From NCBI RefSeq assembly GCF_003324525.1, contig NZ_QGDC01000001.1, positions 558,001 to 622,000 on the forward strand: a stretch of 64,000 nt of DNA. Reading direction: 5' to 3'. Below the pieces are notes generated by a model. It saw only the letters and a program-made list of their open reading frames with translations, was not told where the DNA came from and ran no database searches. Origin of the DNA: Mucilaginibacter hurinus. Lineage in GTDB: Bacteria > Bacteroidota > Bacteroidia > Sphingobacteriales > Sphingobacteriaceae. Made by a program: the position numbers and the translations under genes. Shown one piece after another: positions 52,885 to 62,692 of this stretch; positions within the stretch are counted from its first letter, which is position 1; each line of letters opens with the position of its first letter.

Positions 52885-53349
52885 ATGAATATTGAGAAAA
52901 GGGTTACCGAACTGGTTGAGGAAAAAATTGCAGATAAGCCCGACCTGTTTTTGGTAGAAGTAAAATTTCACAGCAACGGCAAACTGGTGATACTGGTTGA
53001 CGGTGATAACGGGATAGGCATTGACGAATGCGTTAAAATAAGCCGCCATGTGGGTTTTCACCTGGAAGAGGAAAATGTGATTGATACGGCGTATAATTTA
53101 GAAGTTTCATCTCCAGGTCTGGATACACCCTTAACCTTATTAAGGCAGTATCAAAAAAACATAGGACGGCAATTGGCTTTAAAAACCGCTGCCGGTACAA
53201 AAAGAGAAGGTAAATTGCTGGCTGCGGATGAAAATGCCATCACAATAGAAGAGAAAATAAAAGAAAAAGGGAAAAAGGCTGAAGTTATTGAAAGCGTTAT
53301 CCCTGTTGAGCAAATAACAGAAACAAAAGTTTTAATATCATTCAAGTAA
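52885..53349 (+). CDS. rimP: Ribosome maturation factor RimP
   Basis: Assists early 30S subunit assembly. The 154-residue product matches the family in length, with the N-terminal alpha/beta domain (NGKLVILVDGDNGIGIDECVKISRHVGFHLEE) and the YNLEVSSPGLDTPL motif, followed by a C-terminal SH3-like domain. It is the first gene of the conserved rimP-nusA-infB cluster; nusA starts four bases after its stop. Confidence 0.95.
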   Translation: MNIEKRVTELVEEKIADKPDLFLVEVKFHSNGKLVILVDGDNGIGIDECVKISRHVGFHLEEENVIDTAYNLEVSSPGLDTPLTLLRQYQKNIGRQLALKTAAGTKREGKLLAADENAITIEEKIKEKGKKAEVIESVIPVEQITETKVLISFK

Positions 53350-53353
53350 GGAA

Positions 53354-54589
53354 ATGAGCAATCTGAATTTAATTGATTCTTTTCAGGAATTTAAAGATTT
53401 CAAGAATATTGACCGTCCCACGATGATGAGCGTACTGGAAGATGTTTTCAGGAGCATGATCAGGAAAAAATACGGTACTGACGAGAATTGTGACGTAATT
53501 GTGAACACTGACAATGGTGACTTAGAAATATGGCGCACGCGTACCGTAATGGAGGATGGATTTAGTGAAGATGATGACCTGGAGATTGAGTTAACCGAAG
53601 CTAAGGCTATTGACCCAGACCTGGAAGTTGGCGACGAGCATATAGAGTTGATAACATTAGAGAGCTTTGGCCGCCGTGCCATTTTAGCAGCGCGCCAAAC
53701 ACTGGTATCAAAAATATTAGAACTGGAAAAAGACGAGATATTTAAAAAATACAAAGATCGCGTTGGTGAGATTGTTACCGGTGAAGTTTACCAGGTATGG
53801 AAAAAAGAAACCCTGGTGCTTGACGATGAAGGCAACGAACTTTTGTTACCTAAAACTGAACAGATACCTGCCGACTACTTTAAAAAGGGCGACAGTGTTA
53901 AAGCAGTTGTATCAAAAGTAGATATGCTGAACAGCAATCCAAAAATTATTATTTCACGTACAGCGCCGGAGTTTTTACAGCGTTTATTTGAACAGGAAGT
54001 ACCGGAGATATTTGACGGATTGATCACTATTAAAAAGATCGTGCGTGAGCCGGGTGAGCGGGCTAAAGTTGCTGTTGAATCATATGATGACCGTATTGAC
54101 CCGGTTGGTGCTTGCGTGGGCATGAAAGGTTCGCGTATACATGGCATCGTTCGTGAGTTGAAAAACGAAAATATAGATGTTATCAACTATACTAACAATA
54201 TTCAATTATACATTCAACGTGCTTTGTCACCTGCCAAAATCATGTCTATCAAATTAGATGATGAAAAGAAAACCGCGGCGGTTTATTTAAAGCCCGACCA
54301 GGTATCATTGGCTATTGGCCGTGGCGGTCACAACATTAAGCTTGCAGGCAAGTTAACAGGTTATGAAATAGATGTTTATCGTGAGGCGGACGAACTTGAT
54401 GAGGATGTGGATATTGAAGAATTTTCAGATGAGATTGAAAGCTGGATTATTGATGAGTTTAAACGAATTGGTTTAGATACCGCAAAATCAATCCTGGCGT
54501 TAAGCGTTGATGAACTGGTTAAACGTACCGATCTTGAGGAAGAAACGATAAAAGAAGTATTGGCGGTTTTACAGGCCGAATTTGAATAA
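53354..54589 (+). CDS. nusA: Transcription termination/antitermination factor NusA
   Basis: RNA polymerase-associated factor controlling pausing, termination and antitermination. The 411-residue protein carries, in order, an N-terminal RNA polymerase-binding domain, an S1 domain, and two KH domains including VGACVGMKGSRIHGIVREL and SLAIGRGGHNIKLAGKLTGYEIDVY. An acidic C-terminal extension (DELDEDVDIEEFSDEIESW) leads into a helix-hairpin-helix-like end. It overlaps the same operon as rimP and infB. Confidence 0.95.
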   Translation: MSNLNLIDSFQEFKDFKNIDRPTMMSVLEDVFRSMIRKKYGTDENCDVIVNTDNGDLEIWRTRTVMEDGFSEDDDLEIELTEAKAIDPDLEVGDEHIELITLESFGRRAILAARQTLVSKILELEKDEIFKKYKDRVGEIVTGEVYQVWKKETLVLDDEGNELLLPKTEQIPADYFKKGDSVKAVVSKVDMLNSNPKIIISRTAPEFLQRLFEQEVPEIFDGLITIKKIVREPGERAKVAVESYDDRIDPVGACVGMKGSRIHGIVRELKNENIDVINYTNNIQLYIQRALSPAKIMSIKLDDEKKTAAVYLKPDQVSLAIGRGGHNIKLAGKLTGYEIDVYREADELDEDVDIEEFSDEIESWIIDEFKRIGLDTAKSILALSVDELVKRTDLEEETIKEVLAVLQAEFE

Positions 54590-54654
54590 AATCAATTAAC
54601 CGGAATTAAAATCGTATTTTTGGATAGTATTATAAAGCAGAGAAAGAGTAATAA

Positions 54655-57507
54655 ATGTCAGAAGACAAATCAATAAAATTATTTAAGGCAGCAAAAGAGC
54701 TGAATATCGGTACAGGCACTATCGTGGATTTCCTGGCGTCGAAAGGTTTTAAAATTGAAAAAAACCCTGCCGCTAAGCTTGATGCTGATATGTATGAGGC
54801 GCTTTTGAAAGAATATGCCGTTGATAAAATTATTAAAGAGGAAGCCAAGCAAATAAGTATCGGTAAAATCAGGAAGGAAGAAACCGTCCCGGCTACCGAA
54901 AAACCTGTGGAAAGCAGGCGTTCAAGAGATTTTGAGAACGAAGAGATACTTATTAAAAATGCAGGCACTTTTGCTCCTCAGGCAGAAAAGCCAAAACCTG
55001 CTGAACCTGCGCCCGCAAAAACCGACGAGCGTAGTGATAATTTACCGGGTGTAAAGGTTGTTGGTAAAATAGATTTAAATAACCTGAGCGGGAAACCACA
55101 GCCGGAAGCAGAAAAACCTGCTCCGCCAAAACCCGAGCCCAAGCCCGAACCTGTTAAAACAGAGGCACCTGAAAAACCTGCTGAGCCGGTTGCCGAAGCT
55201 AAGCCTGAACCTGTTAAAACAGAGGCACCTGCCCCTGCACCACCAGAACCGGCAGAGGAGGCAAACGATGAGTCGTCAGTAATCAGGGCAAAAGCCGAGC
55301 GCTTAACCGGCCCTAATATCATAGGGAAAATAAACCTGCCGGTTAATGAGCCAAAACGTAACCCAATAGCATCATCATCAAATACGGGTGGTGCCGATCA
55401 TAAACGTAAAAGAAAACGCAAAGAAGGCGGACCTAATCCGCAGCAAGGCGGCCAGCAACCCGGAACACCGGGCGCAGGCCCGCAACAAGGTGGCAACCGC
55501 GGCGACTTCAGAGGAAACCGTAACGCGCCGGGCGGACGTCCGGACTTTAGGGGAAATCGTAATGTTGCCCCCGGAACCCCGAAAGAAGAGCCTTCAGAAA
55601 AAGATATACAAGACCAGATTAAGGCAACACTTGCACGCTTAAGCGGCGCAGGTAAATCAGGCAAGTTTGCACAGCGTGCCAAGTTCCGCCGCCAAAAACG
55701 TGACGACGTTGCCGCCAGTGCCGAAGAGTTGGCAATGGAGCAGGAGTTACAGTCAAAGGTGCTTAAAGTTACCGAGTTTGTAACGGCTAATGAACTGGCA
55801 TCAATGATGGACGTACCCGTTACGCAAATCATCTCAACTTGTATGAGCCTGGGTATGTTTGTATCTATTAACCAAAGGCTTGACGCGGAAACGCTGAGCA
55901 TTGTGGCCGAGGAATTTGGATACCAGGTAGAGTTTGTTAAACCACAGGACGAAGAAGCCAACCTTGAAGAAGAGGATAATCCGGCTGACCTGATACCGCG
56001 GGCGCCAATTGTAACCATAATGGGCCACGTTGACCACGGTAAAACATCATTGCTTGACTTTATACGTAAAACCAATGTAATAGGCGGCGAAGCCGGGGGT
56101 ATAACCCAGCACATTGGCGCATATGAAGTGACACTGCCTGACAATAAAGGAAAAATTACTTTCCTGGATACACCGGGCCACGAGGCATTTACCGCCATGC
56201 GTGCCAGGGGTGCCCAGGTAACGGATATAGTAATTATAGTAATTGCTGCTGATGACAGCGTGATGCCGCAAACCCGCGAGGCTATAAACCACGCACAGGC
56301 TGCAGGCGCGCCTATTATTTTTGCATTTAATAAGATAGACAGGCCGGGCGCTAATGCCGATAAGGTACGCGAACAGCTGTCAGCTATGAATATTTTGGTA
56401 GAAGAATGGGGCGGTAAATACCAAACCCAGGAAATATCAGCTAAAACAGGATTGAACATTGAACTGCTTTTGGAGAAAGTACTGCTTGAGGCAGAATTGC
56501 TTGAATTGAAAGCTAATCCTAAAAAACGTGCAGTAGGTACAGTTATAGAATCTGCCCTGGATAAAGGACGTGGTATCGTAACCACTATATTGGTACAGGC
56601 CGGAACCCTTCGTGTAGGCGATCCGATACTGGCAGGTTGTTACAGCGGCCGTGTGAAAGCATTAACCAACGAACGCGGACAACGTGTTGAGTCGGCAGGC
56701 CCTTCAACACCGGTGCAGGTACTTGGTATGCAGGGCGCACCAACAGCGGGTGATAAATTTAACTCCCTTGAGAGTGAAGTTGAAGCTCGTGAAATTGCCA
56801 ACAAACGCCTTCAGTTGCAGCGCGAACAAGGCTTACGCACGCAGAAACATATCACGCTTGATGAAATTGGCCGCCGCTTGGCAGTGGGTAACTTCAAAGA
56901 ACTTAACATTATTGTTAAAGGTGATGTGGACGGCTCTATCGAGGCGTTATCAGATTCGTTGCTGAAACTGTCTACCGAGCAGATACAGGTTAATATCATA
57001 TCAAAAGGTGTAGGGCAGATATCAGAATCAGACGTATTGCTGGCTTCTGCATCTGACGCTATTATTATAGGTTTCCAGGTACGCCCGTCTGGTGGTGCAC
57101 GTAAACTGGCAGAGGCCGAGCAAATAGACATCAGGCTATACTCTATCATTTACGATGCGATAAACGAGATAAAGGCCGCAATGGAAGGCATGCTTGCGCC
57201 AACCTTTGAAGAGAAAATTGTAGCTAACGTTGAGATACGCGAAACCTTCAAAATCAGCAAGGTGGGCACTATTGCCGGTTGTATGGTGCTAGATGGTAAA
57301 ATAAACCGTAACAGCAAAATACGCATTGTACGCGAGGGCGTGGTAATTTATACCGGCGAACTGGCATCACTTAAACGCTTTAAAGATGATGTTAAAGAAG
57401 TGGCCACCGGTTACGAGTGCGGTTTAAATATCCAGAATTTTAATAATATTGAGGTAGGCGACATAGTTGAAGCTTACGAAAACGTAGAGATAAAACGTAA
57501 ACTGTAA
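54655..57507 (+). CDS. infB: Translation initiation factor IF-2
   Basis: GTPase that places initiator tRNA on the ribosome. The 950-residue protein has an N-terminal IF2N segment, a long Pro/Glu/Ala-rich and Gly/Arg-rich linker (about residues 110-310), a second IF2N-like region, and the GTPase domain with G1 [10 protein letters not shown]3 DTPGHE and G4 NKID near residues 460-580, then domains II to IV. The linker includes a 60-base direct repeat. The start at 54655 gives [20 protein letters not shown]. It ends the rimP-nusA-infB cluster. Confidence 0.96.
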   Translation: MSEDKSIKLFKAAKELNIGTGTIVDFLASKGFKIEKNPAAKLDADMYEALLKEYAVDKIIKEEAKQISIGKIRKEETVPATEKPVESRRSRDFENEEILIKNAGTFAPQAEKPKPAEPAPAKTDERSDNLPGVKVVGKIDLNNLSGKPQPEAEKPAPPKPEPKPEPVKTEAPEKPAEPVAEAKPEPVKTEAPAPAPPEPAEEANDESSVIRAKAERLTGPNIIGKINLPVNEPKRNPIASSSNTGGADHKRKRKRKEGGPNPQQGGQQPGTPGAGPQQGGNRGDFRGNRNAPGGRPDFRGNRNVAPGTPKEEPSEKDIQDQIKATLARLSGAGKSGKFAQRAKFRRQKRDDVAASAEELAMEQELQSKVLKVTEFVTANELASMMDVPVTQIISTCMSLGMFVSINQRLDAETLSIVAEEFGYQVEFVKPQDEEANLEEEDNPADLIPRAPIVTIMGHVDHGKTSLLDFIRKTNVIGGEAGGITQHIGAYEVTLPDNKGKITFLDTPGHEAFTAMRARGAQVTDIVIIVIAADDSVMPQTREAINHAQAAGAPIIFAFNKIDRPGANADKVREQLSAMNILVEEWGGKYQTQEISAKTGLNIELLLEKVLLEAELLELKANPKKRAVGTVIESALDKGRGIVTTILVQAGTLRVGDPILAGCYSGRVKALTNERGQRVESAGPSTPVQVLGMQGAPTAGDKFNSLESEVEAREIANKRLQLQREQGLRTQKHITLDEIGRRLAVGNFKELNIIVKGDVDGSIEALSDSLLKLSTEQIQVNIISKGVGQISESDVLLASASDAIIIGFQVRPSGGARKLAEAEQIDIRLYSIIYDAINEIKAAMEGMLAPTFEEKIVANVEIRETFKISKVGTIAGCMVLDGKINRNSKIRIVREGVVIYTGELASLKRFKDDVKEVATGYECGLNIQNFNNIEVGDIVEAYENVEIKRKL
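55141..55231 (+). repeat. 60-base direct repeat inside the IF-2 linker
   Basis: The 31 bases at 55141-55171 recur at 55201-55231 with one difference, so the unit length is 60 bases. The protein repeats [10 protein letters not shown] twice. Recent tandem duplication of a coding unit is the simplest reading. Confidence 0.8.
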
Positions 57508-57518
57508 TATCTCTGGTA

Positions 57519-57562
57519 CATAATAAAAAAGGCTTACCAAAAGGTAGGCCTTTTTTATTATG
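57519..57562. terminator. Bidirectional terminator after infB
   Basis: A 20-bp stem with one mismatch (57519-57538 against 57543-57562) and an AAAA loop, with A-run on the left and T-run on the right. It serves the rightward infB transcript and the leftward gene at 57614-58225. Confidence 0.9.
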
Positions 57563-57613
57563 TTATATCCCGTAGATAATAGTATGGTTAATACAGGCAA
57601 TCGCTTAATATCA

Positions 57614-58225
57614 TCACTCTGCTTTTAACAAATTCTCGACAAAAATCTGCCAGTGCGGTCCTGACAGCCCATGCCTGCCTGCCAGGCCCACAATAATGTT
57701 CCGCGCTTTATCTATAAGATTGCCATCTGTATTAGGCATTTCATTACGCCCATGTACTGACGCGACTACGCGGTTACCGGTACGTTCAACAATAAACGTA
57801 TTAGTTGATTTGTGGCTGAAGAAGTGCGCCGTTAAAGCGTCGGTTTTTTTAGGGTTGGCTATAGGCCTTACCGTAAGCACAATATATTCGGACTCGCCCA
57901 AAGCGTCCTCAAATTCTTCCATTGCCTCTATGCGGACCCAATCGACACCACTTCCTGCTATCGAACCCGGGCCGGGCATATCAATATATAATATATCCCC
58001 TTTCTCGGCTGTTTTGAAGGCCGGATTGCCTGCTGTATCTGTTATAGCAAAATTTGATGATGCCGGGCCTGTGAGCGCTCCCCAGTTTCCTATGTCTTTT
58101 ATACGGCTCTTGGCCAGCATAAACAATTTGTGCGCCTCTCCCTGCGATGGGAAGTCAACATAATACTCCACATCATTTTGCTCACCTTCAACCTGCTCAG
58201 GTATATGTGCTTTTGCAATTGCCAT
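57614..58225 (-). CDS. Conserved-looking protein of unknown function
   Basis: A 203-residue soluble protein with no signal peptide and no hydrophobic segment. Its body mixes strands and short helices, with motifs such as GDILYIDMPGPGSIAGSGVDWVRIE, YIVLTVRPIANPKK and RTGNRVVASVHGRNEMP, and a helical end (LAGRHGLSGPHWQIFVENLLKAE). I do not recognise the family. The coding frame is long and clean, and it has its own strong terminator, so it is a real gene. The leftward exuT gene ends 74 bases upstream of its start. Confidence 0.75.
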   Translation of the reverse strand: MAIAKAHIPEQVEGEQNDVEYYVDFPSQGEAHKLFMLAKSRIKDIGNWGALTGPASSNFAITDTAGNPAFKTAEKGDILYIDMPGPGSIAGSGVDWVRIEAMEEFEDALGESEYIVLTVRPIANPKKTDALTAHFFSHKSTNTFIVERTGNRVVASVHGRNEMPNTDGNLIDKARNIIVGLAGRHGLSGPHWQIFVENLLKAE

Positions 58226-58241
58226 ACGTTTATTTTTATGA

Positions 58242-58270
58242 TTAAACAGTTAACATTAAAAACTGTTTAA
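58242..58270. repeat. Perfect 10-bp inverted repeat between exuT and the unknown gene
   Basis: TTAAACAGTT (58242-58251) and AACTGTTTAA (58261-58270) pair fully around nine bases. It could end the exuT transcript on the minus strand or be an operator for the following gene; there is only a partial T-run (CATAAAAATA region), so function is open. Confidence 0.5.
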
Positions 58271-58299
58271 GTCATTAATCTGGCACTATGCCTACATGC

Positions 58300-59574
58300 T
58301 TATACAGCTTTGGCGTTACGCATCAGGAAATGATTAATTATCCATGCCAGCAGATAGGCCATCCCGCAAAACAGGAATATCAGGTTATAGCCAATATGTT
58401 TGTTGGCATCAGTATACTGCACCAGCACGTACCCTACTATAACCGGGAAGGCAGCCCCGCTTAATGATCCGGCCATGCCACCTATCCCTATTACCGAGCT
58501 AACTGAAGTTTTAGGGAAATTATCAGATACGGCGGTATACAGGTTGGCACTCCAGGCCTGGTGTGCGGCAGCGGCCAAACTAATAAGCGCTACAGCCTGC
58601 CATATATCTGTAGCATAGCGGGCCGATACTATAGGCACAACACACAATGCAAACACCAGCATAGAAGTTTTACGCGCGCGGACAGGCGTCCAGCCTTTTT
58701 TTATAAGGTATGACGAAATGTACCCGCCGCCAATACTGCCAATTGTTGTAGCGGTATAAATAATTATAAGCGGCAGCGTTGGCTTTTTAAGATCGAGTTG
58801 AAACGCTTTGTTAAAGTAATCGGGCAACCACGTTAAAAAGAAATACCAGATTGGATCAGTAAGAAATTTGCCGATAAAAAATGCCCAGGTTTGTTTGTAC
58901 CTAAACAACTGGCCCCAGCTTATCCTGGTATCTGTTAGGGTTTCGGCAACAGTATCTTCATGTATCAATGCCAGTTCAGCAGGATCAATATTCTTCTTTT
59001 TGGTTGGCACCTCATAAAATATTACCCAAAATATCAGCCATATAAAGCCTATGGCTCCTGTTACTATAAAGGCCGACTGCCAACCGTATAAACCGAGCAA
59101 TAACGGAATAACTATTGGTGCAGCCACCGCACCGATGTTGGTGCCCGAATTCATTACACCGGTTGCCAAAGCACGCTCCTTTTTAGGGAACCACTCAGCT
59201 ATACTGCGGATAGCTGCCGGAAAGTTACCCGATTCGCCCAGGCCAAGCAGACCTCTGAACCACATAAAACCTGCCGAACCTTTTGCCAGCGCATGCAGCA
59301 TGGCGGCAATACTCCAAACCGTAATAGATATAATGTAACCGAGCTTAGTTCCTATCTTATCAATAAGGCGGCCGGACAATAATAAGCCGAACGCATAACA
59401 TAAAATAAAAACCATATTAATGTAACCGTAGGTAACGTCATCCCAGCCGAACTCTTTTTCTAGCGTTGGCTTAAGATAGCTGAGCACCTGCCGGTCGAGG
59501 TAATTTATAGTGGTGGCAAAAAATAGCAGCGCAACTACTACCCATCTGTAGTTGCCGGTTTTTTGTTGTGACAT
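58300..59574 (-). CDS. exuT: Hexuronate transporter (MFS, ExuT-like)
   Basis: A 424-residue major-facilitator protein with twelve membrane segments of the anion:cation symporter branch (galactarate/glucarate/hexuronate group). Features include RWVVVALLFFATTINYLDRQVLSYLKP at the N terminus and GLGESGNFPAAIRSIAEWFPKKERALATGVMNSGTNIGA in the middle. Context makes glucuronate or galacturonate the likely cargo: it is the last gene of the uxuA-uxaC-kdgK-eda run and starts 10 bases after eda. Confidence 0.93.
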   Translation of the reverse strand: MSQQKTGNYRWVVVALLFFATTINYLDRQVLSYLKPTLEKEFGWDDVTYGYINMVFILCYAFGLLLSGRLIDKIGTKLGYIISITVWSIAAMLHALAKGSAGFMWFRGLLGLGESGNFPAAIRSIAEWFPKKERALATGVMNSGTNIGAVAAPIVIPLLLGLYGWQSAFIVTGAIGFIWLIFWVIFYEVPTKKKNIDPAELALIHEDTVAETLTDTRISWGQLFRYKQTWAFFIGKFLTDPIWYFFLTWLPDYFNKAFQLDLKKPTLPLIIIYTATTIGSIGGGYISSYLIKKGWTPVRARKTSMLVFALCVVPIVSARYATDIWQAVALISLAAAAHQAWSANLYTAVSDNFPKTSVSSVIGIGGMAGSLSGAAFPVIVGYVLVQYTDANKHIGYNLIFLFCGMAYLLAWIINHFLMRNAKAV

Positions 59575-59584
59575 GAATAAAGGT

Positions 59585-60244
59585 TTATTTACAAGTTTGT
59601 ATTATTTCACTAACGCGTAAGGTTTCATTATGTAATTGATTGTACAATTGGTTATTTAGTATTTCGCTGGTTACAAAGTTACTGCCGAGGCCTACCGCAC
59701 ATACCCCGGCCCTGAACCACTCATTTATACTTTCTGCATTCAGGTTTACCCCACCTGTCGGGATAAATAGCTGCCCGGGGAATATATCCCTTATGCCGCT
59801 GATATACTTAGACCCCAGTATGCCTGCAGGGAATATCTTGATCAGCGCGGCACCATTTTCCTGCGCGTTAAATATCTCGGTGGTAGTCATGCAGCCCGGT
59901 ATCCACAATAAACCATGCCGGTGGACTATCTCACCTACCGCGGGGTTCATTACCGGCGCTACCACGAAATCAGCACCGGCGCTAAGAAATGTTTCGGCCT
60001 CGCCGGTTGTTTTTACAGTGCCTATGCCCAGATACAGGTCGGGCATTTCCGCCTGCTGTAACTTTTTCATGGCTATAAAATTATTCAGCGCCTGTTCACC
60101 GCGGTTAGTATATTCAAATACCCGTATGCCGGCTTTATACAATGTTCGCATCACCTGCAGGCTTACCCCGGCGTCATCATAATAAAACAAGGGCAATGAG
60201 CCCTGGGCTATTATCTTATCTAAAACGGCTTCCTTTTTCGTCAT
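59585..60244 (-). CDS. eda: KDPG / 4-hydroxy-2-oxoglutarate aldolase
   Basis: Class I aldolase splitting 2-keto-3-deoxy-6-phosphogluconate to pyruvate and glyceraldehyde-3-phosphate. The 219-residue product carries the Glu-containing block GIRVFEYTNRGEQAL, YLGIGTVKTTGEAETFLSAGADFVVAP with the Schiff-base Lys region, and FPTGGVNLNAESI (here as IPTGGVNLN). It overlaps kdgK by four bases (ATGA), so kdgK and eda are translationally coupled. Confidence 0.94.
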   Translation of the reverse strand: MTKKEAVLDKIIAQGSLPLFYYDDAGVSLQVMRTLYKAGIRVFEYTNRGEQALNNFIAMKKLQQAEMPDLYLGIGTVKTTGEAETFLSAGADFVVAPVMNPAVGEIVHRHGLLWIPGCMTTTEIFNAQENGAALIKIFPAGILGSKYISGIRDIFPGQLFIPTGGVNLNAESINEWFRAGVCAVGLGSNFVTSEILNNQLYNQLHNETLRVSEIIQTCK

Positions 60245-61254
60245 GATCTTATCCCTTTCTTTATGTCGTCCACAGTCTGGTTGGTGGCATCGCTGGCTAT
60301 AAATAGTTTTTGGAATGCAGCCGCCGTGGCAAACTCAAGCACTTCGGCAGGCGCCCATTCATTGTAAAACCCATATATAAGGCCCGCCATAAAGCAATCA
60401 CCGCTGCCTACTTTATCTACTATCCGGGTGGCGTTGTACTCCTGCGAACTGTAGAACTTACCGCCTGTATACAACGCGGTATAGTAAGTTATATCCTCTT
60501 TGGCATCAAACCTGAAGGTGTTGGCTACCGTTTTGCATTTAGGGTATTGCGCCATAAGCTTTTCAGAAGTAATTAAGGCTTCCTTCAGGTAGATGCTTTT
60601 TTGCCCGCTTTCGTGAATGCCAGGCTCTACGGCGATACCGAGCATGGTTTCGGCAGCCCAAACGTTGCCCATTACCACATCGCAATACGGCAACAGCTGT
60701 GGCATCACCTCCTGTGGCGTTTTGCCGTATTGCCACAGCCTGGCACGGTAGTTCAGGTCAACAGATATCGTTATTCCTTTTCCCGAGGCCGCTTTTAAAA
60801 CTTCTAAACAAACATCAGCGGCGCCCTGGCTCACCGCAGGCGATATGGCGCTGAAATGAAACCAGCTCACACCCTCCAGAACTTCATCCCAGTCTACCAT
60901 GCCCGGCTGTAAACCCGCGAAGGCAGAATGTGCGCGGTCGTAAATCAGCGCATCGTTCTTCAGGTCTTTTCCTTTGGTTAAAAAGTAAAGCCCTACCCTG
61001 CTGCCGTGATAATGTATCTGCGCGGTGTCTATGCTTTTTTTGTTAAGATGACTAACCAGTTGCGCCGACATATCGTTATCCGGCAACGCCGTAAAATATT
61101 GAGATGGCAAGCCCCACAAGGCCAGCGCAGTAGCCACATTAAGTTCCGCGCCGCCGATGTAAAAAGGCAGTGTGTTAGTGCTTAGCCATTCGCCATCAGC
61201 ATCGGGTGTTATCCGAAGAAGCAGCTCGCCAAATGATAGTACCTTACCTGTCAT
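60241..61254 (-). CDS. kdgK: 2-Dehydro-3-deoxygluconate kinase
   Basis: PfkB/ribokinase-family kinase making KDPG from 2-keto-3-deoxygluconate. The 337-residue product has LSFGELLLRITPDADGEWLSTNTLPFYIGGAELNVATALALWG at the N terminus and the catalytic block DKVGSGDCFMAGLIYGFY near the end, with the Asp general base in GSGD. It overlaps uxaC by four bases at its start and eda by four bases at its end. Confidence 0.94.
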   Translation of the reverse strand: MTGKVLSFGELLLRITPDADGEWLSTNTLPFYIGGAELNVATALALWGLPSQYFTALPDNDMSAQLVSHLNKKSIDTAQIHYHGSRVGLYFLTKGKDLKNDALIYDRAHSAFAGLQPGMVDWDEVLEGVSWFHFSAISPAVSQGAADVCLEVLKAASGKGITISVDLNYRARLWQYGKTPQEVMPQLLPYCDVVMGNVWAAETMLGIAVEPGIHESGQKSIYLKEALITSEKLMAQYPKCKTVANTFRFDAKEDITYYTALYTGGKFYSSQEYNATRIVDKVGSGDCFMAGLIYGFYNEWAPAEVLEFATAAAFQKLFIASDATNQTVDDIKKGIRS

Positions 61255-62660
61255 ACCGCATTAAACTGAAAATAATTTTTTGCGTTATAATAACATATAT
61301 CCTGTATGATCTTGCCGGTCCAGGGTATATCACCAGGCAGTTCGCCGTTTTCAATATCATTACCAAAAAGGTTACATACGATCCTGCGGAAATACTCATG
61401 CCTCGGAAACGATAAGAAGCTGCGCGAATCGGTAAGCATGCCTACCATGCGGCTTATTAAACCGATATTAGAGAGGGCATTAAGTTGCCTGGTCATGCCG
61501 TCCTTCTGATCTAAAAACCACCAGGCCGAGCCAAACTGTACCTTGCCGGCAACTGATCCGTCATTAAAATTTCCGGTCATGGCAGCAAAAAGCTCGTTAT
61601 CGGCCGGGTTAAGATTATAAAGTATTGTTTTGGCCAGCCTGTTATCAGTATCCAGCTTATCCAGGAACTTCGATAAGCTTTTTCCCTGCGAAAAATCACC
61701 GATAGAATCCCAGCCGGTATTAGGCCCAAGGTTTGTTAATGCCCGGGTATTGTTATTTCGAAGGCCGCCTAAATGGTATTGCTGCACCCATCCCTTCTCA
61801 TGGTTCCATAAAGCAAACTCGTACAATAACGCCGATTTAAACTTTAACACCTCTACCTGTGTAAGCGCACTGTTACTGCGTATCTTTTTGTAGATCACGC
61901 TTATCTCTTCCCGCGTAAAGTCTTCGGCATAGATATTTTCAAGCCCGTGGTCGGCTATCTTACAGCCGTTAGCCGCAAAGTAGTTGTGGCGAAGTTTCAG
62001 GGCTTCCAGATAGTTATCATAGCTATCCGCTGATATATTAGTTAACACTTCCAGCCTGCTGATATACGCGTTTAATCCCTGCAAACTATCTGCGTTCATA
62101 GCATTATCCGGCCTGAAGGTGGGTAATACCATCACCGCCGCACCGCTATTTTTTATTTGCTGATGATACTCCAGGCTATCTAAAGGGTCATCGGTGGTAC
62201 ATATCACCTCTACGTTACTCTTTTTAATAAGGCTGCGCACGCTGTATTCCGGCGTTAGCAATTTAGCTGAGCATTCATCATAAATAGGATCGGCCGTTGC
62301 AGGCGATAAAAGTTGCTGAACGTTAAAGTACCGCTGCAGCTCGAGATGTGTCCAATGGTATAGCGGATTGCGTAATGTATAGGGTATAGTTTCAGCCCAT
62401 TTTACAAATTTCTCCTGATCACTCTTATCCCCCGTTATGTAGGCTTCATTTACACCGTTCGCCCGCATGGCACGCCACTTGTAATGGTCGTCGTAAAGCC
62501 ATATATGCGTTAGATTCCTGAAGTTGATGTCGCCGGCTATTTGATCTGGCGGAAGGTGCGAGTGATAATCAATAATGGGCATACCCGCGGCGTACTCGTG
62601 GTATAGTACCCGCGCAGTTTTCGTTTTCAGTAAAAAATCATCGTCAAGGAAATTCTTCAT
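61251..62660 (-). CDS. uxaC: Glucuronate isomerase
   Basis: Amidohydrolase-fold isomerase converting glucuronate to fructuronate (and galacturonate to tagaturonate). The 469-residue product matches the family. The metal site begins with HSHLPPDQIAGD (HxH) after MPIIDY, and ICTTDDPLDSLEYHQQI, AWWFLDQKDGMTRQLNALSNIG and DSRSFLSFPRHEYFRRI follow. Four-base overlap with kdgK shows translational coupling. uxuA lies 32 bases upstream. Confidence 0.96.
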   Translation of the reverse strand: MKNFLDDDFLLKTKTARVLYHEYAAGMPIIDYHSHLPPDQIAGDINFRNLTHIWLYDDHYKWRAMRANGVNEAYITGDKSDQEKFVKWAETIPYTLRNPLYHWTHLELQRYFNVQQLLSPATADPIYDECSAKLLTPEYSVRSLIKKSNVEVICTTDDPLDSLEYHQQIKNSGAAVMVLPTFRPDNAMNADSLQGLNAYISRLEVLTNISADSYDNYLEALKLRHNYFAANGCKIADHGLENIYAEDFTREEISVIYKKIRSNSALTQVEVLKFKSALLYEFALWNHEKGWVQQYHLGGLRNNNTRALTNLGPNTGWDSIGDFSQGKSLSKFLDKLDTDNRLAKTILYNLNPADNELFAAMTGNFNDGSVAGKVQFGSAWWFLDQKDGMTRQLNALSNIGLISRMVGMLTDSRSFLSFPRHEYFRRIVCNLFGNDIENGELPGDIPWTGKIIQDICYYNAKNYFQFNAV

Positions 62661-62692
62661 GGCTGAATAGCGATATCCGCAGCAATATTAAG

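Noticed and set aside
55398..56585. 395-codon open frame antisense to infB
   Set aside because: It is a shadow of the IF-2 coding frame with a composition typical of antisense frames and no domain; the sense frame is clearly real.
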